Positions 1-8,652 of a stretch of DNA of 64,000 nucleotides are shown here, piece by piece. How positions within the stretch are numbered: the first letter of the stretch is position 1; each line of letters starts with the position of its first letter. The notes below the pieces were generated by a model. The model saw nothing but the letters and a program-made list of their open reading frames with translations. It searched no databases and was not told where the DNA came from. The translations under genes were made by a program, and so were the position numbers. This DNA is from Cyanobacteria bacterium FACHB-502 (lineage in GTDB: Bacteria; Cyanobacteriota; Cyanobacteriia; Elainellales; Elainellaceae). The stretch lies in assembly GCA_014695325.1 (NCBI GenBank), contig JACJNZ010000039.1, forward strand, positions 496,001-560,000, written 5' to 3'.

Positions 1-16
1 GGTTAAGCAATTAGCA

Positions 17-718
17 ATGGCAAGAGGCGATCAGATTTACGTGATGCGACCCCTCCTCAGCGTTGAGGGCGTTTACGAACATCATGGAATTGATTGTGGG
101 GATGGCACGATAATTCACTACCACAAAGGCGATGATGCCGTGATTACGCGCACCACGATGGAGGCATTTGCCAGAGGCACCCCTGTTTACACCAAACAGC
201 AGCCGCTTGCTTTTATTCCCGATATTGTGCTTCAGCGGGCAGAGAGCCGGCTGGGCGAACGGCAGTACAATCTGCTAACCAACAACTGTGAGCATTTTGC
301 TAACTGGTGCAAAACAGGCAAAAACGAAAGCCAGCAGCTCATCAACTACGGCTTAGACTTGTCCCAAATTCGATCGCTTGACTCCCGCCGCATGATCGAA
401 GAAGCTGCCCAGGGAGGCGATCCGGTGACTGCGATGCAGTTGCTCAACCACGCCCAGAGCAATATTTCTGTTGCTCAATCGACCCTGCAAGATCAATACA
501 ACCGGGCACAGCAAGACATGACCACCTGGGAACGAGTGGCAACGCTGGCGTTAAAGCAAAGCCGAGAAGACCTGGCGCGAGCAGCCTTGGAACGCAAAGT
601 GCAGGCGAAGAAACAGGCAGAAGCCGCCAAAAATCAGCTTGCAGAATTGGTTGGTATTCGAACTACGCTCGATCGCAACAGCCTGCAAATTAAGCAGCGG
701 CTCACCCCGGTTAGCTAA
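17..718 (+). CDS. LRAT/NlpC-type domain protein with a PspA/Vipp1-like C-terminal coil
   Basis: 233 aa. The N-terminal half is an LRAT-like (permuted NlpC/P60) thiol hydrolase/acyltransferase domain. The H-box carries His22/His23 in EHHGIDCGDG and His34 in TIIHYH, and the nucleophile Cys91 lies in NNCEHFANW. From about residue 135 the protein is a charged helical region. Its pattern (AQxxxTTWERVATLAL, then EDLARAALERK) matches the second and third helices of PspA/Vipp1 (IM30) proteins. No signal peptide or membrane span is seen. LRAT-family enzymes act on lipid esters or thioesters, and PspA-type coils bind membranes, so a membrane-associated lipid or peptide hydrolase is inferred. The ATG at 17 is the only good start; the upstream region lies outside the window. 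The domain calls are firm, the substrate is unknown. Confidence 0.8.
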   Translation: MARGDQIYVMRPLLSVEGVYEHHGIDCGDGTIIHYHKGDDAVITRTTMEAFARGTPVYTKQQPLAFIPDIVLQRAESRLGERQYNLLTNNCEHFANWCKTGKNESQQLINYGLDLSQIRSLDSRRMIEEAAQGGDPVTAMQLLNHAQSNISVAQSTLQDQYNRAQQDMTTWERVATLALKQSREDLARAALERKVQAKKQAEAAKNQLAELVGIRTTLDRNSLQIKQRLTPVS

Positions 719-763
719 CCATCGGGCTGCTGGACGGCTGCAGCTCTATCAGAAAGCCGAATG

Positions 764-1456
764 CTACTTATTCGCAACCGCCTCAGCAGGCAAGCACAGC
801 AAATTATCACCGTAGGTGCGAATCAGCCCGCGCTGGCGCAGTTTGCCCATCAAGCGCGTGACCGTAACCCGGGTTGAGCCGATCGCGCTGCCAATCTGAG
901 CATGGGTGAGTGACCAGGGCAGCCCGTAGCCTTCATCGCAGGGTTCGCCAAATTCTTCAATTAGCAGGGTGAGGAATCCGAGCAGGCGATCGATCGTGCG
1001 GCGTTGTCCCAGCGTGCTGAGCCAGAGCAGCTTCCGCTGATGCTGATAGCGAAAGGCATCCAGAACTTCGCGCCGAAAGTGGGGCCAGTTGTCCAGGTCG
1101 TGCCAGTAGAGCCAGATCACCGCCGTTTGATCGACATGAGCAAAACTTTGGAGGGTGAACGGCGACTGCGCCACAATCTCAAAGGGCTGACCTGCCCCAA
1201 CAAATCCCAGAAATGCTTCTTCTGAATTGATCCGGGGTAAACGGGAGGACCCGCTGCTCACACTAGCACTCACCTGTGCCTCGCCAACCAGACGAACCGC
1301 TCCACGCTGTACCAGGTAAAGTAAACCTGCCCGTGCCGGAATTTTTTCGTCTTTGCTAAAGGTACGGTAGCGGTAATGCTCCTGTGCCCAGTCGAGAATA
1401 CGCTGCCAGGTAAGAAATGGACGGGAGGTTTCTGAGGGTGAAGACACTGAATACAT
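764..1456 (-). CDS. Crp/Fnr-family transcriptional regulator with NtcA-like HTH
   Basis: 230 aa. A degenerate cyclic-nucleotide-binding-like beta-barrel (about residues 20-120) is followed by a long dimerisation helix and a C-terminal winged helix-turn-helix (about 175-225). The recognition segment IGSTRVTVTRLMGKLRQRG is nearly the sequence found in NtcA, which binds GTA-N8-TAC. The canonical cAMP-binding pocket motif is not visible, so the effector is probably not cAMP. The N-terminal half differs clearly from NtcA, so this is a paralogue rather than ntcA. The gene is monocistronic and divergent from the DALR-domain gene, with a shared 283-bp intergenic region. A global-type regulator with NtcA-like DNA preference is an inference from the HTH alone. 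Confidence 0.85.
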   Translation of the reverse strand: MYSVSSPSETSRPFLTWQRILDWAQEHYRYRTFSKDEKIPARAGLLYLVQRGAVRLVGEAQVSASVSSGSSRLPRINSEEAFLGFVGAGQPFEIVAQSPFTLQSFAHVDQTAVIWLYWHDLDNWPHFRREVLDAFRYQHQRKLLWLSTLGQRRTIDRLLGFLTLLIEEFGEPCDEGYGLPWSLTHAQIGSAIGSTRVTVTRLMGKLRQRGLIRTYGDNLLCLPAEAVANK

Positions 1457-1739
1457 AAGGGGTGACTACAACAATCAGTAGAGATGGGGGACTCTGAACT
1501 GAACTGGACGATAATGAACAGAGAGAATAATCAACAGGGAGAACGGCCGAAGAGAATACAAAATCGATTTCTTTGAGTTGTGCTTTGTGCTAATTGCATC
1601 AGTTAATACCCGTAGAACGGCTTCTTTAAGCCTTACTTTGATCTGAATCTTGATATATTACAACCAAAGTTAAAAAATCGAGTTCAGCGAAATCGACCCG
1701 CTTCTCAGGAAGCACAATAATTCTACCGGGAGTGTTAGA

Positions 1740-2711
1740 TTGCATACCATTCTATCTGCTGCTCTCCGATCGCGACTAGTTCATCGGATACAAAAAGCAC
1801 TCCATACTGAGAAGCTTCAGCAGGATGGAAAAAGCCAGACGCTTCCGCTTAAGCAGACCCGACAAGGTAAACAAAAGCAGCTTGAGTACGTTTCAGCGGT
1901 TGCTCTGAGATATGCACAGCCCTTGCAGAAGCCAGCACTACAATTGGCGAAAGACCTGATGGAGAAGCTGAGCAAACCGCTCGAAAAACTCGATGCAACT
2001 TTGCAAGGAACACTGTCTGACGCGACCCTGGACGACCTTCAGAAACATTTCAATCTTGAAGTCGCACCTCCCGGCTGGGTCTTCTTTCGGCTTGCAGATC
2101 CTGGCTTGGCAATTTGGCTGCAATGCCTCGTCGATTACCCATTACCAGTTGCCGAGGATACCTCAACAACGCTGCTGGAGTCCCGATCTTTGATTCCAAT
2201 GGCTGCGTCTGCCCGTAATTCTACCAGTGTTTTTCCGATACTGCACACCTACGCCCGATGTCATAGTGTGCTTCGTCTCGGTCAGCAACTTGGGCTGATA
2301 CAGGCGATCGCAAGCTGTTCTCCGTCGGCGATCGTTAAACCTGACGCTTCCTTTTGCGGCTGGCAAATTCAGGCTCCGAAGCCCTTTCCCTGGCTGCTGC
2401 CCACCGGAGGCTTTCGCGGCAGCCAGCCCGCAGAGTGGCAGCTTGTTGAGCAAATTTGCGCCACTCTGGATCAACGAGCGGAGCTAGACGCTCAGTTCAA
2501 CCCAATCTCCGATATAAAAGAAACTCTTAAGCAAGCCGATCGCCTCAGCCAGAGCTGGCAACTATTTTATGCGGCGTGTCGCATCGCCGACGAAGTAGGG
2601 CAAAACGACCCCGCGCAGGCACAGCTTCGACTGGGATTAACTTGGATTACTCAAAAGTTGCTGCACGAATTGCTGCGCTCGATCGAACTGCCAACTCCCC
2701 TGTTTCTCTAA
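1740..2711 (+). CDS. DALR anticodon-binding domain-like protein
   Basis: 323 aa, apparently starting at TTG (1740); no ATG lies near the conserved N-terminus. The C-terminal roughly 70 residues (LFYAACRIADEVGQ, then AQLRLGLTWITQKLL) match the DALR all-helical anticodon-binding domain of arginyl-tRNA synthetase. The N-terminal part lacks class I synthetase HIGH/KMSKS motifs, so it cannot be a synthetase. Free-standing DALR-domain proteins of this size occur in cyanobacteria. A role in tRNA or RNA binding is inferred, not shown. Transcribed divergently from the Crp/Fnr gene. The terminator-like hairpin at 2852-2893 lies about 140 bp past the stop. Confidence 0.7.
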   Translation: MHTILSAALRSRLVHRIQKALHTEKLQQDGKSQTLPLKQTRQGKQKQLEYVSAVALRYAQPLQKPALQLAKDLMEKLSKPLEKLDATLQGTLSDATLDDLQKHFNLEVAPPGWVFFRLADPGLAIWLQCLVDYPLPVAEDTSTTLLESRSLIPMAASARNSTSVFPILHTYARCHSVLRLGQQLGLIQAIASCSPSAIVKPDASFCGWQIQAPKPFPWLLPTGGFRGSQPAEWQLVEQICATLDQRAELDAQFNPISDIKETLKQADRLSQSWQLFYAACRIADEVGQNDPAQAQLRLGLTWITQKLLHELLRSIELPTPLFL

Positions 2712-3364
2712 CAGCTCAAGCATCATTCTTGAGAGGCAGCCGCTTACTTCTATTATTAATCTGACATCATGCCTCTGACGGATTTTCTCCAAAAGCGTGA
2801 CAAATCAAAACAGGTTTGTTATTCTATCCAATGTGTGAGGAGCGAACCAGCAAGGGCATCGAGACGAAACACGGTCAGTCGTCGATGCCCTTTCTGATAT
2901 CAATTTTTTCTCACTTTGTCGGATTTTTATTAATACTTTGCTATTTTTTTATTAAAAAAGTTAATTAGTATTAGATTGGTTCCAATTAAGTTTTAAGAAC
3001 CCGTTTTAAGTACAAGAAATTTAAGTGGCGATCGTGACGAGCGAGAAATAATTAGAGTTAGATCAGCAGCACAGATCCTGCGATAAATTACTCAATCAAT
3101 CCCTAATTTGAGTTCTGGTTGAGTCCGGTCTGGCGCGATTCGATCGGCTTTTTTGTAATCGTTCGCAGCAGGTTGGTGACAGGGTGTTCGAGAGGCTGTC
3201 TGAAAAGTCATCATCCTGACCCGAACCACCCCCGCGCGGATCAAGGCTGGGGAACCAAACCATCGCTTAGTTTCGCAGTCCCCTGACGTTGAACCATTGA
3301 GGGGCGATGCAGCATGATTGATCCTGCTAAAACACCCCCTTGCACTCAATCTGGAAACAGCAAA
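2712..3364. other. 653-bp intergenic region
   Basis: No convincing gene. A small hairpin (CTCAAG/CTTGAG, 2714-2732) lies just after the DALR gene. A stronger terminator-like hairpin is at 2852-2893. Positions 2895-3060 are AT-rich. Around 3189-3215 is the string GAGGCTGTCTGAAAAGTC, which resembles terminal repeats of some IS5-like elements, but no transposase or second terminus is evident. Confidence 0.5.
2852..2893 (+). terminator. Hairpin, likely intrinsic terminator
   Basis: Perfect 11-bp stem AAGGGCATCGA / TCGATGCCCTT with a 19-nt loop, followed by a short T run (TTTCT) and further T-rich sequence. It lies 140 bp beyond the DALR gene, so it either ends that transcript or an unrecognised short RNA. 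Confidence 0.5.
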
Positions 3365-4111
3365 CTAAAGCAGATTACCGATCGAAAGCGTCGATTGATA
3401 GCTGCTCAAGATGCGTCCGGCTCCCCGCAACTGCTGAGAATAAGTGCGGCTGATTCGATCTTCGGTTTCAGCCAGGGTGTCAATGCCGATTCCGTTTCTG
3501 CCCTGATCCCTGCCAGAACTGTGCAGATAGCAGCTTTCTCCGATGTACAAACCGACATGAGTGGCACGATCGGGAGTCCCAAAGAAAACTAAATCACCCG
3601 GTTCAAGCTCCTGAAGGGCGATCCGTTGGGCGAAGCCCTCCTGCTGATAGGCATCTCTGGGAATCCAGATTCCCACCGAGGCAAAGGCAGTTTGCATGAG
3701 CCCAGAACAGTCGTAGTTCGGTCCCACTGTCCCGCCCCACAAATAGCGATTGGGCTGATTCATTGCGCTGTAGGTAAAGGCGATTACCTGCGACATCCGG
3801 GCACGAGTCTCAGCTTCGGGTAGAAAAAGCGGTTCATAAGCTGCCTCAGCCGCCTCTAACAAATCCAGATCTTCAACCGCAATCCAGCCCGGATAGTCAT
3901 CTTCACAGAGCCGCACCTGAATCACCGTGCCGTTGACCTGTCCTGCTTCGTCAAAGGGCAAAGCCAAAATTTTGAGCTGTCGCCCTGGCATTGCTTGGGT
4001 TGCCAGCGATCGCAAATCAGGCGAATCATACAAATTGAGATTGCCCTGACACTCATACTCCTGAGCCGGGTTATTGTCGATTGCCACTTTTAGCAAAGGA
4101 AGCGTCAGCAC
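3365..4111 (-). CDS. C40 (NlpC/P60) cell-wall endopeptidase with N-terminal SH3 domain
   Basis: 248 aa. An N-terminal bacterial SH3-like domain (about 15-90, ending PGWIAVEDLDLL) precedes a papain-like NlpC/P60 domain with Cys135 (NYDCSGLMQ), His185 (ATHVGLYI) and His197 (YLHSSGRD) as the expected catalytic triad. Length and architecture match the cyanobacterial gamma-D-glutamyl-diamino acid endopeptidases characterised structurally from Anabaena and Nostoc, which cut free or N-terminal muropeptides. No signal peptide is seen, consistent with an intracellular recycling enzyme. Monocistronic; the 5' flank on the + strand is a long polypyrimidine tract shared with the divergent serine hydrolase gene. 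Confidence 0.93.
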   Translation of the reverse strand: MLTLPLLKVAIDNNPAQEYECQGNLNLYDSPDLRSLATQAMPGRQLKILALPFDEAGQVNGTVIQVRLCEDDYPGWIAVEDLDLLEAAEAAYEPLFLPEAETRARMSQVIAFTYSAMNQPNRYLWGGTVGPNYDCSGLMQTAFASVGIWIPRDAYQQEGFAQRIALQELEPGDLVFFGTPDRATHVGLYIGESCYLHSSGRDQGRNGIGIDTLAETEDRISRTYSQQLRGAGRILSSYQSTLSIGNLL

Positions 4112-4119
4112 AGCAGTTT

Positions 4120-4240
4120 CTCACCCATTACTTGTCCACTCCCTCTATTTTTCCACCTCTTCACCCCCTTACCCCGCTTCCTTCACTCATCCACTCCCTT
4201 CCTATTCCCTCACGCCATATCTCCTACTCCTGATGTAATC
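4120..4240. repeat. Polypyrimidine tract between divergent genes
   Basis: The + strand here is almost purely C/T/A (for example CCACTCCCTCTATTTTTCC, then CTTCACCCCCTTACCCC), with very few G. It occupies the divergent promoter region of the NlpC and serine hydrolase genes. Similar tracts precede the genes at 36649 and 50929. Confidence 0.45.
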
Positions 4241-4269
4241 TTTGGTGGGTGAACTTGTGAGGTCTAATC

Positions 4270-5205
4270 ATGCCTTTCTTCTATCGAGATGCACAGCTTG
4301 AGCAGTGGGGCGATCGGATTTTGGAGGCGACCTGGGCTGCTTTTCCGGGACTGACGCGCACACAGCTTGCGATAACCTGGCTGATCTACGATGAGCCGAT
4401 CCCGGTGAATACAGGCGGAGCGTTAACGCCAGAAGAGTTCTGGAAATATCCGGTGCGGGGGTTTTCCTATCGGGGAGTAGAGCAAATTTATCCGGCGAGC
4501 GTGGTGAAGCTGTTTTACCTGGTGGCGGTAGCAGAATGGCTGGAGCAGGGCATGATTCAGCCCTCGGCAGAACTCGATCGCGCCGTGCGAGACATGATTG
4601 TGGATTCGAGCAATGATGCGACCAGCCTGGTGATGGATATGCTGACCGGAACCACGAGCGGTCCAGAACTGCCGCCAGAGCCATTTGAGACCTGGAAATC
4701 GCAGCGTAATCTTGTAAACCGCTACTTTCAATCCCTGGGGTGGATTGAGCTAGAAGGCATTAATGTGAATCAGAAAACCTGGTGTGATGGACCTTACGGA
4801 CGCGAGCGGGCTTTCTTGGGTGAACTGCGGGAAAATCGCAATACCCTGACCACCGAGGCGACCGCACGACTCATGCACAGTCTAATTGGAGGAGTCGCAG
4901 TTTCATCTAGCCGATCGCAGGCAATGATGACTCTGATGCAGCGCAGCCTGAATGCGGCGGATCTCGCTGCCGATCCTGAAAACCAGGTGACGGGCTTTTT
5001 AGGGGAAGGCTTGCCGACCGAGGCAAAACTGTGGTCAAAGGCAGGATGGACAAGCCAGGTGCGCCACGATGCCGCTTATGTGGAACTGCCCAATGCTCTG
5101 CCCTATGTGCTGGTCGTGTTTACAGAAGGAAAAACTCAGAGTCAGAACGAGAAGCTGCTTCCGTTTATTTCAGGACAGGTGGCTGAGTGTGTGATGGAGG
5201 GGTGA
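4270..5205 (+). CDS. Class A beta-lactamase-like serine hydrolase
   Basis: 311 aa. The serine-hydrolase triad of the beta-lactamase/PBP fold is visible: SxxK at Ser77-Lys80 (YPASVVKLF), an SxN-type motif at 113-115 (VDSSNDAT) and a KxG motif (WSKAGWTS) near residue 257. No lipobox or signal peptide is evident, so the protein is probably cytoplasmic or the N-terminus is misassigned. Cyanobacterial members are generally called serine hydrolases; whether it cuts beta-lactams, muropeptides or esters cannot be told. The stop lies 5 bp from the convergent histidine kinase stop, leaving no room for a terminator. Confidence 0.82.
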   Translation: MPFFYRDAQLEQWGDRILEATWAAFPGLTRTQLAITWLIYDEPIPVNTGGALTPEEFWKYPVRGFSYRGVEQIYPASVVKLFYLVAVAEWLEQGMIQPSAELDRAVRDMIVDSSNDATSLVMDMLTGTTSGPELPPEPFETWKSQRNLVNRYFQSLGWIELEGINVNQKTWCDGPYGRERAFLGELRENRNTLTTEATARLMHSLIGGVAVSSSRSQAMMTLMQRSLNAADLAADPENQVTGFLGEGLPTEAKLWSKAGWTSQVRHDAAYVELPNALPYVLVVFTEGKTQSQNEKLLPFISGQVAECVMEG

Positions 5206-5210
5206 GGGGG

Positions 5211-7121
5211 TCAGAGGGCGTTTTTTGGGGTTGGGAGGAGGATGGAAAAGCAGGTTTCGTTGGTGTTGCTTTCGGCCCAGATTTTTCCGCCCAGGTGTTC
5301 AACGAGTTTTTTCACGAGTGCTAGTCCCAGTCCAGTTCCGCCGTGCTGCCAGGGATCGTTGTTGGGAATGCGGTAGAACTTTTCAAAGATGCGGGATAGT
5401 TCTGGAGCGGGCAACTGTACACCTGTGTTGCTGATGCTCAACGAAATCCAGGGCTGATCGGCTTCTTTAGGAGGCAGGAGAGAGGCAGCGATCGTAATGG
5501 TTTCCCTGGCTGGGGTGTACTTGCAGGCGTTTTGCAGCAGTTCGAGCAGGATTCGCTCCAGATAGCCCAGGTCGGTGACGATCGGCGGCAAAGGATGAGA
5601 GACCTGAATTTTGAGCTGCTGCTCCTGTTCCTCCAATCGCTCAGTAAAGGACTGCGTAATGGCAGGTAGCCAGGATTTAAGGTCAACGGGAGTGAGGTTG
5701 AGCGTTTGACTCTCAGAGTCGAGGCGGGACAGGTCGAGCAGGTCATTAATCAGGCTGGTTTCACGCTGACACTCTTTACTTAAAATCTGGAAATATTGAG
5801 CGATGCGCTGCTCCTGCCCCTCCATAGTTCCTGCCTGTTTGAGCGCGACCGACAGCATTTGAATCGCCATTTTCATGTTTGCCATCGGGGTGCGGAGTTC
5901 GTGAGACACGGTGCTAAGAAAGTCGTCCTTGAGCCGATTGAGCCGCTCTAGCTCTTTGACCTGCGCCTGGGCTGCCTGAAATAGCCGCGCCTGTCGAATG
6001 GCGATCGCGCACTGGTTTGCTACCTGCTGCACCAGCCGGATATCCTGCTCGGTATAGCGGCAAAACGCCTGGTTAATCAGCCACAAATCACCCAGAACTC
6101 CCTGGTCATCAACGATCGGGCAAGTGAGCATGGCAACTCGCCCCCGCACTGGGTTGGGCATGAGCGAACAAAACTGAAACGATAAACCTTCCAAAAGCTG
6201 ATTGTAGATTTCGGGAAAGGCTTCCAGAGAGACGCTCCGCCCCTGATAGGGAGAAAGATCGTTGGTGTATTCGTAGTGGATAGTTGATGTGCTTTTTTCC
6301 AGGTCGTAGAGGGCAGCATTGCAGCCAACAACGCCCGTTGCTTTTGCCAGCTCTGCCACGACGGTTTCAAGAATCTGATCTTCGTCCAGGCTGTCGCGCA
6401 CTTTGTCGGTGATTCGCTTCAGCGTTGCCTCAAACTCAAACGCGAGCTGAAGTTCTGCAGTGCGGGCTTGAATCTGCCGTTCCAGGTTGGTGTTGAGCCG
6501 CTGCACTTCCTGATACAGTTCTGCCTGCTGGATTAAGCTTTCCAGGTGAATTGCAAGCTGATGCAGCAAGTTGAGTTCCCAGGCTTTCCACTGGCGATCT
6601 GCACGGCACTGATGCACCACCAGCAGACCCCAGAGCGAATCCTGCACGATCACCGGAATGCTCACCTCTGCTTGAATCTGAAAGTGATGGCGGCTCGACG
6701 TGTCGATATTAAATCCGCCCGATTGCACCAGTGCCTTCGATCGGTTGATCTGACGACAGAGTGCCCGAAACTGACGCGTCAGGTCGGACCGGGGCTCTGC
6801 TTGCCAGCGCGCTTCTGTAACCGACTGCGCCAGGATGTCGCCCTTGCTGCGCGGTTTGTAGTGGTAAATTAGGACGCGATCGGTTTGGAGAACCTGCTGC
6901 ACTTTATCGGTCGCGGTTTGCAACATTCGATGCAGATCCAGCGATTGATTGGCTGAACGGGCGATCGCCCGGACGAGCTTTTGCCATTCTGCCTGTTGTC
7001 GCTCCCAGTCTTGAGAAGAAATACTCGGTTCAGGATTCGTAGCGGAAATGGGAGACAGTGCAGGCGTCAAACCCTGTCTCAAAGGCAAATTGAAATCGGC
7101 TTCAAGGTGATGATCAGACAC
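5211..7121 (-). CDS. GAF-GAF sensor histidine kinase
   Basis: 636 aa, no membrane spans. The first GAF domain (about 55-200) is of the phytochrome/cyanobacteriochrome type (DRVLIYHYKP, SLWGLLVVHQC). A coiled linker leads to a second GAF (about 240-375), then HisKA with the phospho-acceptor His in STVSHELRTPMAN and a HATPase domain with N box LLQNACKYTP, F box RIFEKFYR and G2 box GGTGLGLAL. The G1 box reads SNTG, with Asn where many kinases have Asp, a common cyanobacterial variant. The first GAF has SSRHHF where bilin-binding GAFs carry the chromophore Cys, so bilin attachment is unlikely. No response regulator is adjacent, so its partner is unknown. Confidence 0.92.
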   Translation of the reverse strand: MSDHHLEADFNLPLRQGLTPALSPISATNPEPSISSQDWERQQAEWQKLVRAIARSANQSLDLHRMLQTATDKVQQVLQTDRVLIYHYKPRSKGDILAQSVTEARWQAEPRSDLTRQFRALCRQINRSKALVQSGGFNIDTSSRHHFQIQAEVSIPVIVQDSLWGLLVVHQCRADRQWKAWELNLLHQLAIHLESLIQQAELYQEVQRLNTNLERQIQARTAELQLAFEFEATLKRITDKVRDSLDEDQILETVVAELAKATGVVGCNAALYDLEKSTSTIHYEYTNDLSPYQGRSVSLEAFPEIYNQLLEGLSFQFCSLMPNPVRGRVAMLTCPIVDDQGVLGDLWLINQAFCRYTEQDIRLVQQVANQCAIAIRQARLFQAAQAQVKELERLNRLKDDFLSTVSHELRTPMANMKMAIQMLSVALKQAGTMEGQEQRIAQYFQILSKECQRETSLINDLLDLSRLDSESQTLNLTPVDLKSWLPAITQSFTERLEEQEQQLKIQVSHPLPPIVTDLGYLERILLELLQNACKYTPARETITIAASLLPPKEADQPWISLSISNTGVQLPAPELSRIFEKFYRIPNNDPWQHGGTGLGLALVKKLVEHLGGKIWAESNTNETCFSILLPTPKNAL

Positions 7122-7380
7122 AGGCTCAGCGAAAAATACAGCATGAAACGGAAAGCGAAATTAAGGCGAGAGCGAAAGCGGCTGAGTACTTGCCTTGCGC
7201 GACTTCACAAGTGTGGCGTTTCACCGCGTCAGGTAGCAGCTAGGCGCACCAGTCATCGAATGAGCTTCCCGGTCTAGAGTGCCCACAGGTGAAATGAAAT
7301 CACGGTCGCAATTCATCAACCGGACGATCCGGGTGAAACCCACGGAGCATGGACGAGATAAAGTTTTTGCCAATCTAACT

Positions 7381-8385
7381 TTATTCCTCAACGCGGTAGC
7401 CAAACTCGGCAAGCTGGTTACGCGACTGTCTCCATTTCGGCTGCACCCTAACAAAAAGCTCCAGGTACACTTTGCCCATCACTAGCTTTTGAATCTGCTG
7501 CCGGGCGGCTGACCCAATGGTTTTCAGCATTTGTCCGCTCTTGCCGATGATAATCCCCTTTTGGGAGTTTCGCTCCACATTAATTGTTGCCAGAATCCGG
7601 GTAATGTCAGGGGCTTCTTCGACGCGATCGATCGCGATGGCAACCGAATGGGGCACTTCCTCGCGGGTATGCAGCAAAATCTGTTCGCGGATGAGTTCGC
7701 CCATAATGAAGCGTTCGGGCTGATCGGTCACTAGATCGGGCGGGTAGTAATAGGGTCCGGGTTCCAGTGCGCCAACCAAGGTAGCTTGCAGTTCCTCTAG
7801 CCCGGCTCCCGACAACGCTGAGAATTTTACCAGCGACCAGTCGCGCTCTTGAGCGATTTCGGCGTAGGTCTGATCAATTTGCTCGATCGCCTCGCGGTCT
7901 TCAGGCTGCTGGTCGATTTTGTTAAGTCCCAAAATCACAGGCGTTTCGGTACGCCGAATCAAGTCAGTCACAAACCGATCGCCCTTGCCTGACGGCACAG
8001 ACCCATCAACCACAAACAGCACCACATCGACCGAGTCGATCGCAATTTGAGCATTTTTAACCAGGACTTCGCCTAGTTGATGATGGGGCTTGTGAATCCC
8101 TGGGGTATCGACAAAGATAATTTGTGCGTCTGGAGTCGTGAGAATTCCCCGCAGGCGATTGCGTGTCGTTTGAGCAACCGGAGAAGTGATAGAGATTTTT
8201 TGCCCGACAAGCTGGTTCATCAGCGTTGATTTGCCCACATTGGGTCTGCCAATGATGCCCACAAAGCCCGACCGATAGCCAGGCGGGGCGATCGGGATGA
8301 GTGGTTCACCCAGTGCAGCAAGCAAATCAGATTGGTCAGGAGCAGCAGGGTGCGAAGCACTTTCCTCTAGGGGGCGATCGGTCAT
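7381..8385 (-). CDS. era: GTPase Era
   Basis: 334 aa from the ATG at 8385; an in-frame codon 48 bp further upstream would add a non-conserved leader. The GTPase domain shows G1 GRPNVGKST, G3 DTPGIH, G4 NKID and G5 SALSG. The C-terminal KH domain contains GKSGQMLKTIG and ends LFVRVQPKWRQS. Era binds the 3' end of 16S rRNA and helps 30S maturation, coupling it to cell-cycle progression. The roughly 25-residue N-terminal extension rich in Pro/Ala/Asp is typical of cyanobacterial Era. Monocistronic, on the minus strand. Confidence 0.97.
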   Translation of the reverse strand: MTDRPLEESASHPAAPDQSDLLAALGEPLIPIAPPGYRSGFVGIIGRPNVGKSTLMNQLVGQKISITSPVAQTTRNRLRGILTTPDAQIIFVDTPGIHKPHHQLGEVLVKNAQIAIDSVDVVLFVVDGSVPSGKGDRFVTDLIRRTETPVILGLNKIDQQPEDREAIEQIDQTYAEIAQERDWSLVKFSALSGAGLEELQATLVGALEPGPYYYPPDLVTDQPERFIMGELIREQILLHTREEVPHSVAIAIDRVEEAPDITRILATINVERNSQKGIIIGKSGQMLKTIGSAARQQIQKLVMGKVYLELFVRVQPKWRQSRNQLAEFGYRVEE

Positions 8386-8567
8386 AGCAGGTCGTACGTT
8401 GTACTGAGTTGTACTGATAAGCAACAGGAACACTATGTTCTATGTTCGCATCGATCGATTCTTGAGAGCGAAGATTCACACAATGCAGCGTAAATAGATA
8501 GCCAGAACTACCAGAAACAGCTTGTCTTCGGCTTTTTGAGCGACAGCCCCATCTCTAGATTCAATGC

Positions 8568-8595
8568 ATGACGCTACGCTAACCCATCCTATGCC
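8568..8595. repeat. Short dispersed repeat, copy A
   Basis: The string ACGCTACGCTAACCCATCCTA resembles the 56204-56240 element (ACGCTGCGCTAACACATCCTA). The two copies flank unrelated genes in intergenic DNA, suggesting a dispersed repeat family. Confidence 0.5.
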
Positions 8596-8652
8596 TTCGC
8601 CAACTACGCCTTCGCCTCATCTTCTGATCTCCTCATCCACCTATCCACATTC

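Noticed and set aside
3189-3320. Possible IS5-like terminal repeat GAGGCTGTCTGAAAAGTC
   Set aside because: Only one end is seen and no transposase sequence; too weak to call an insertion sequence.
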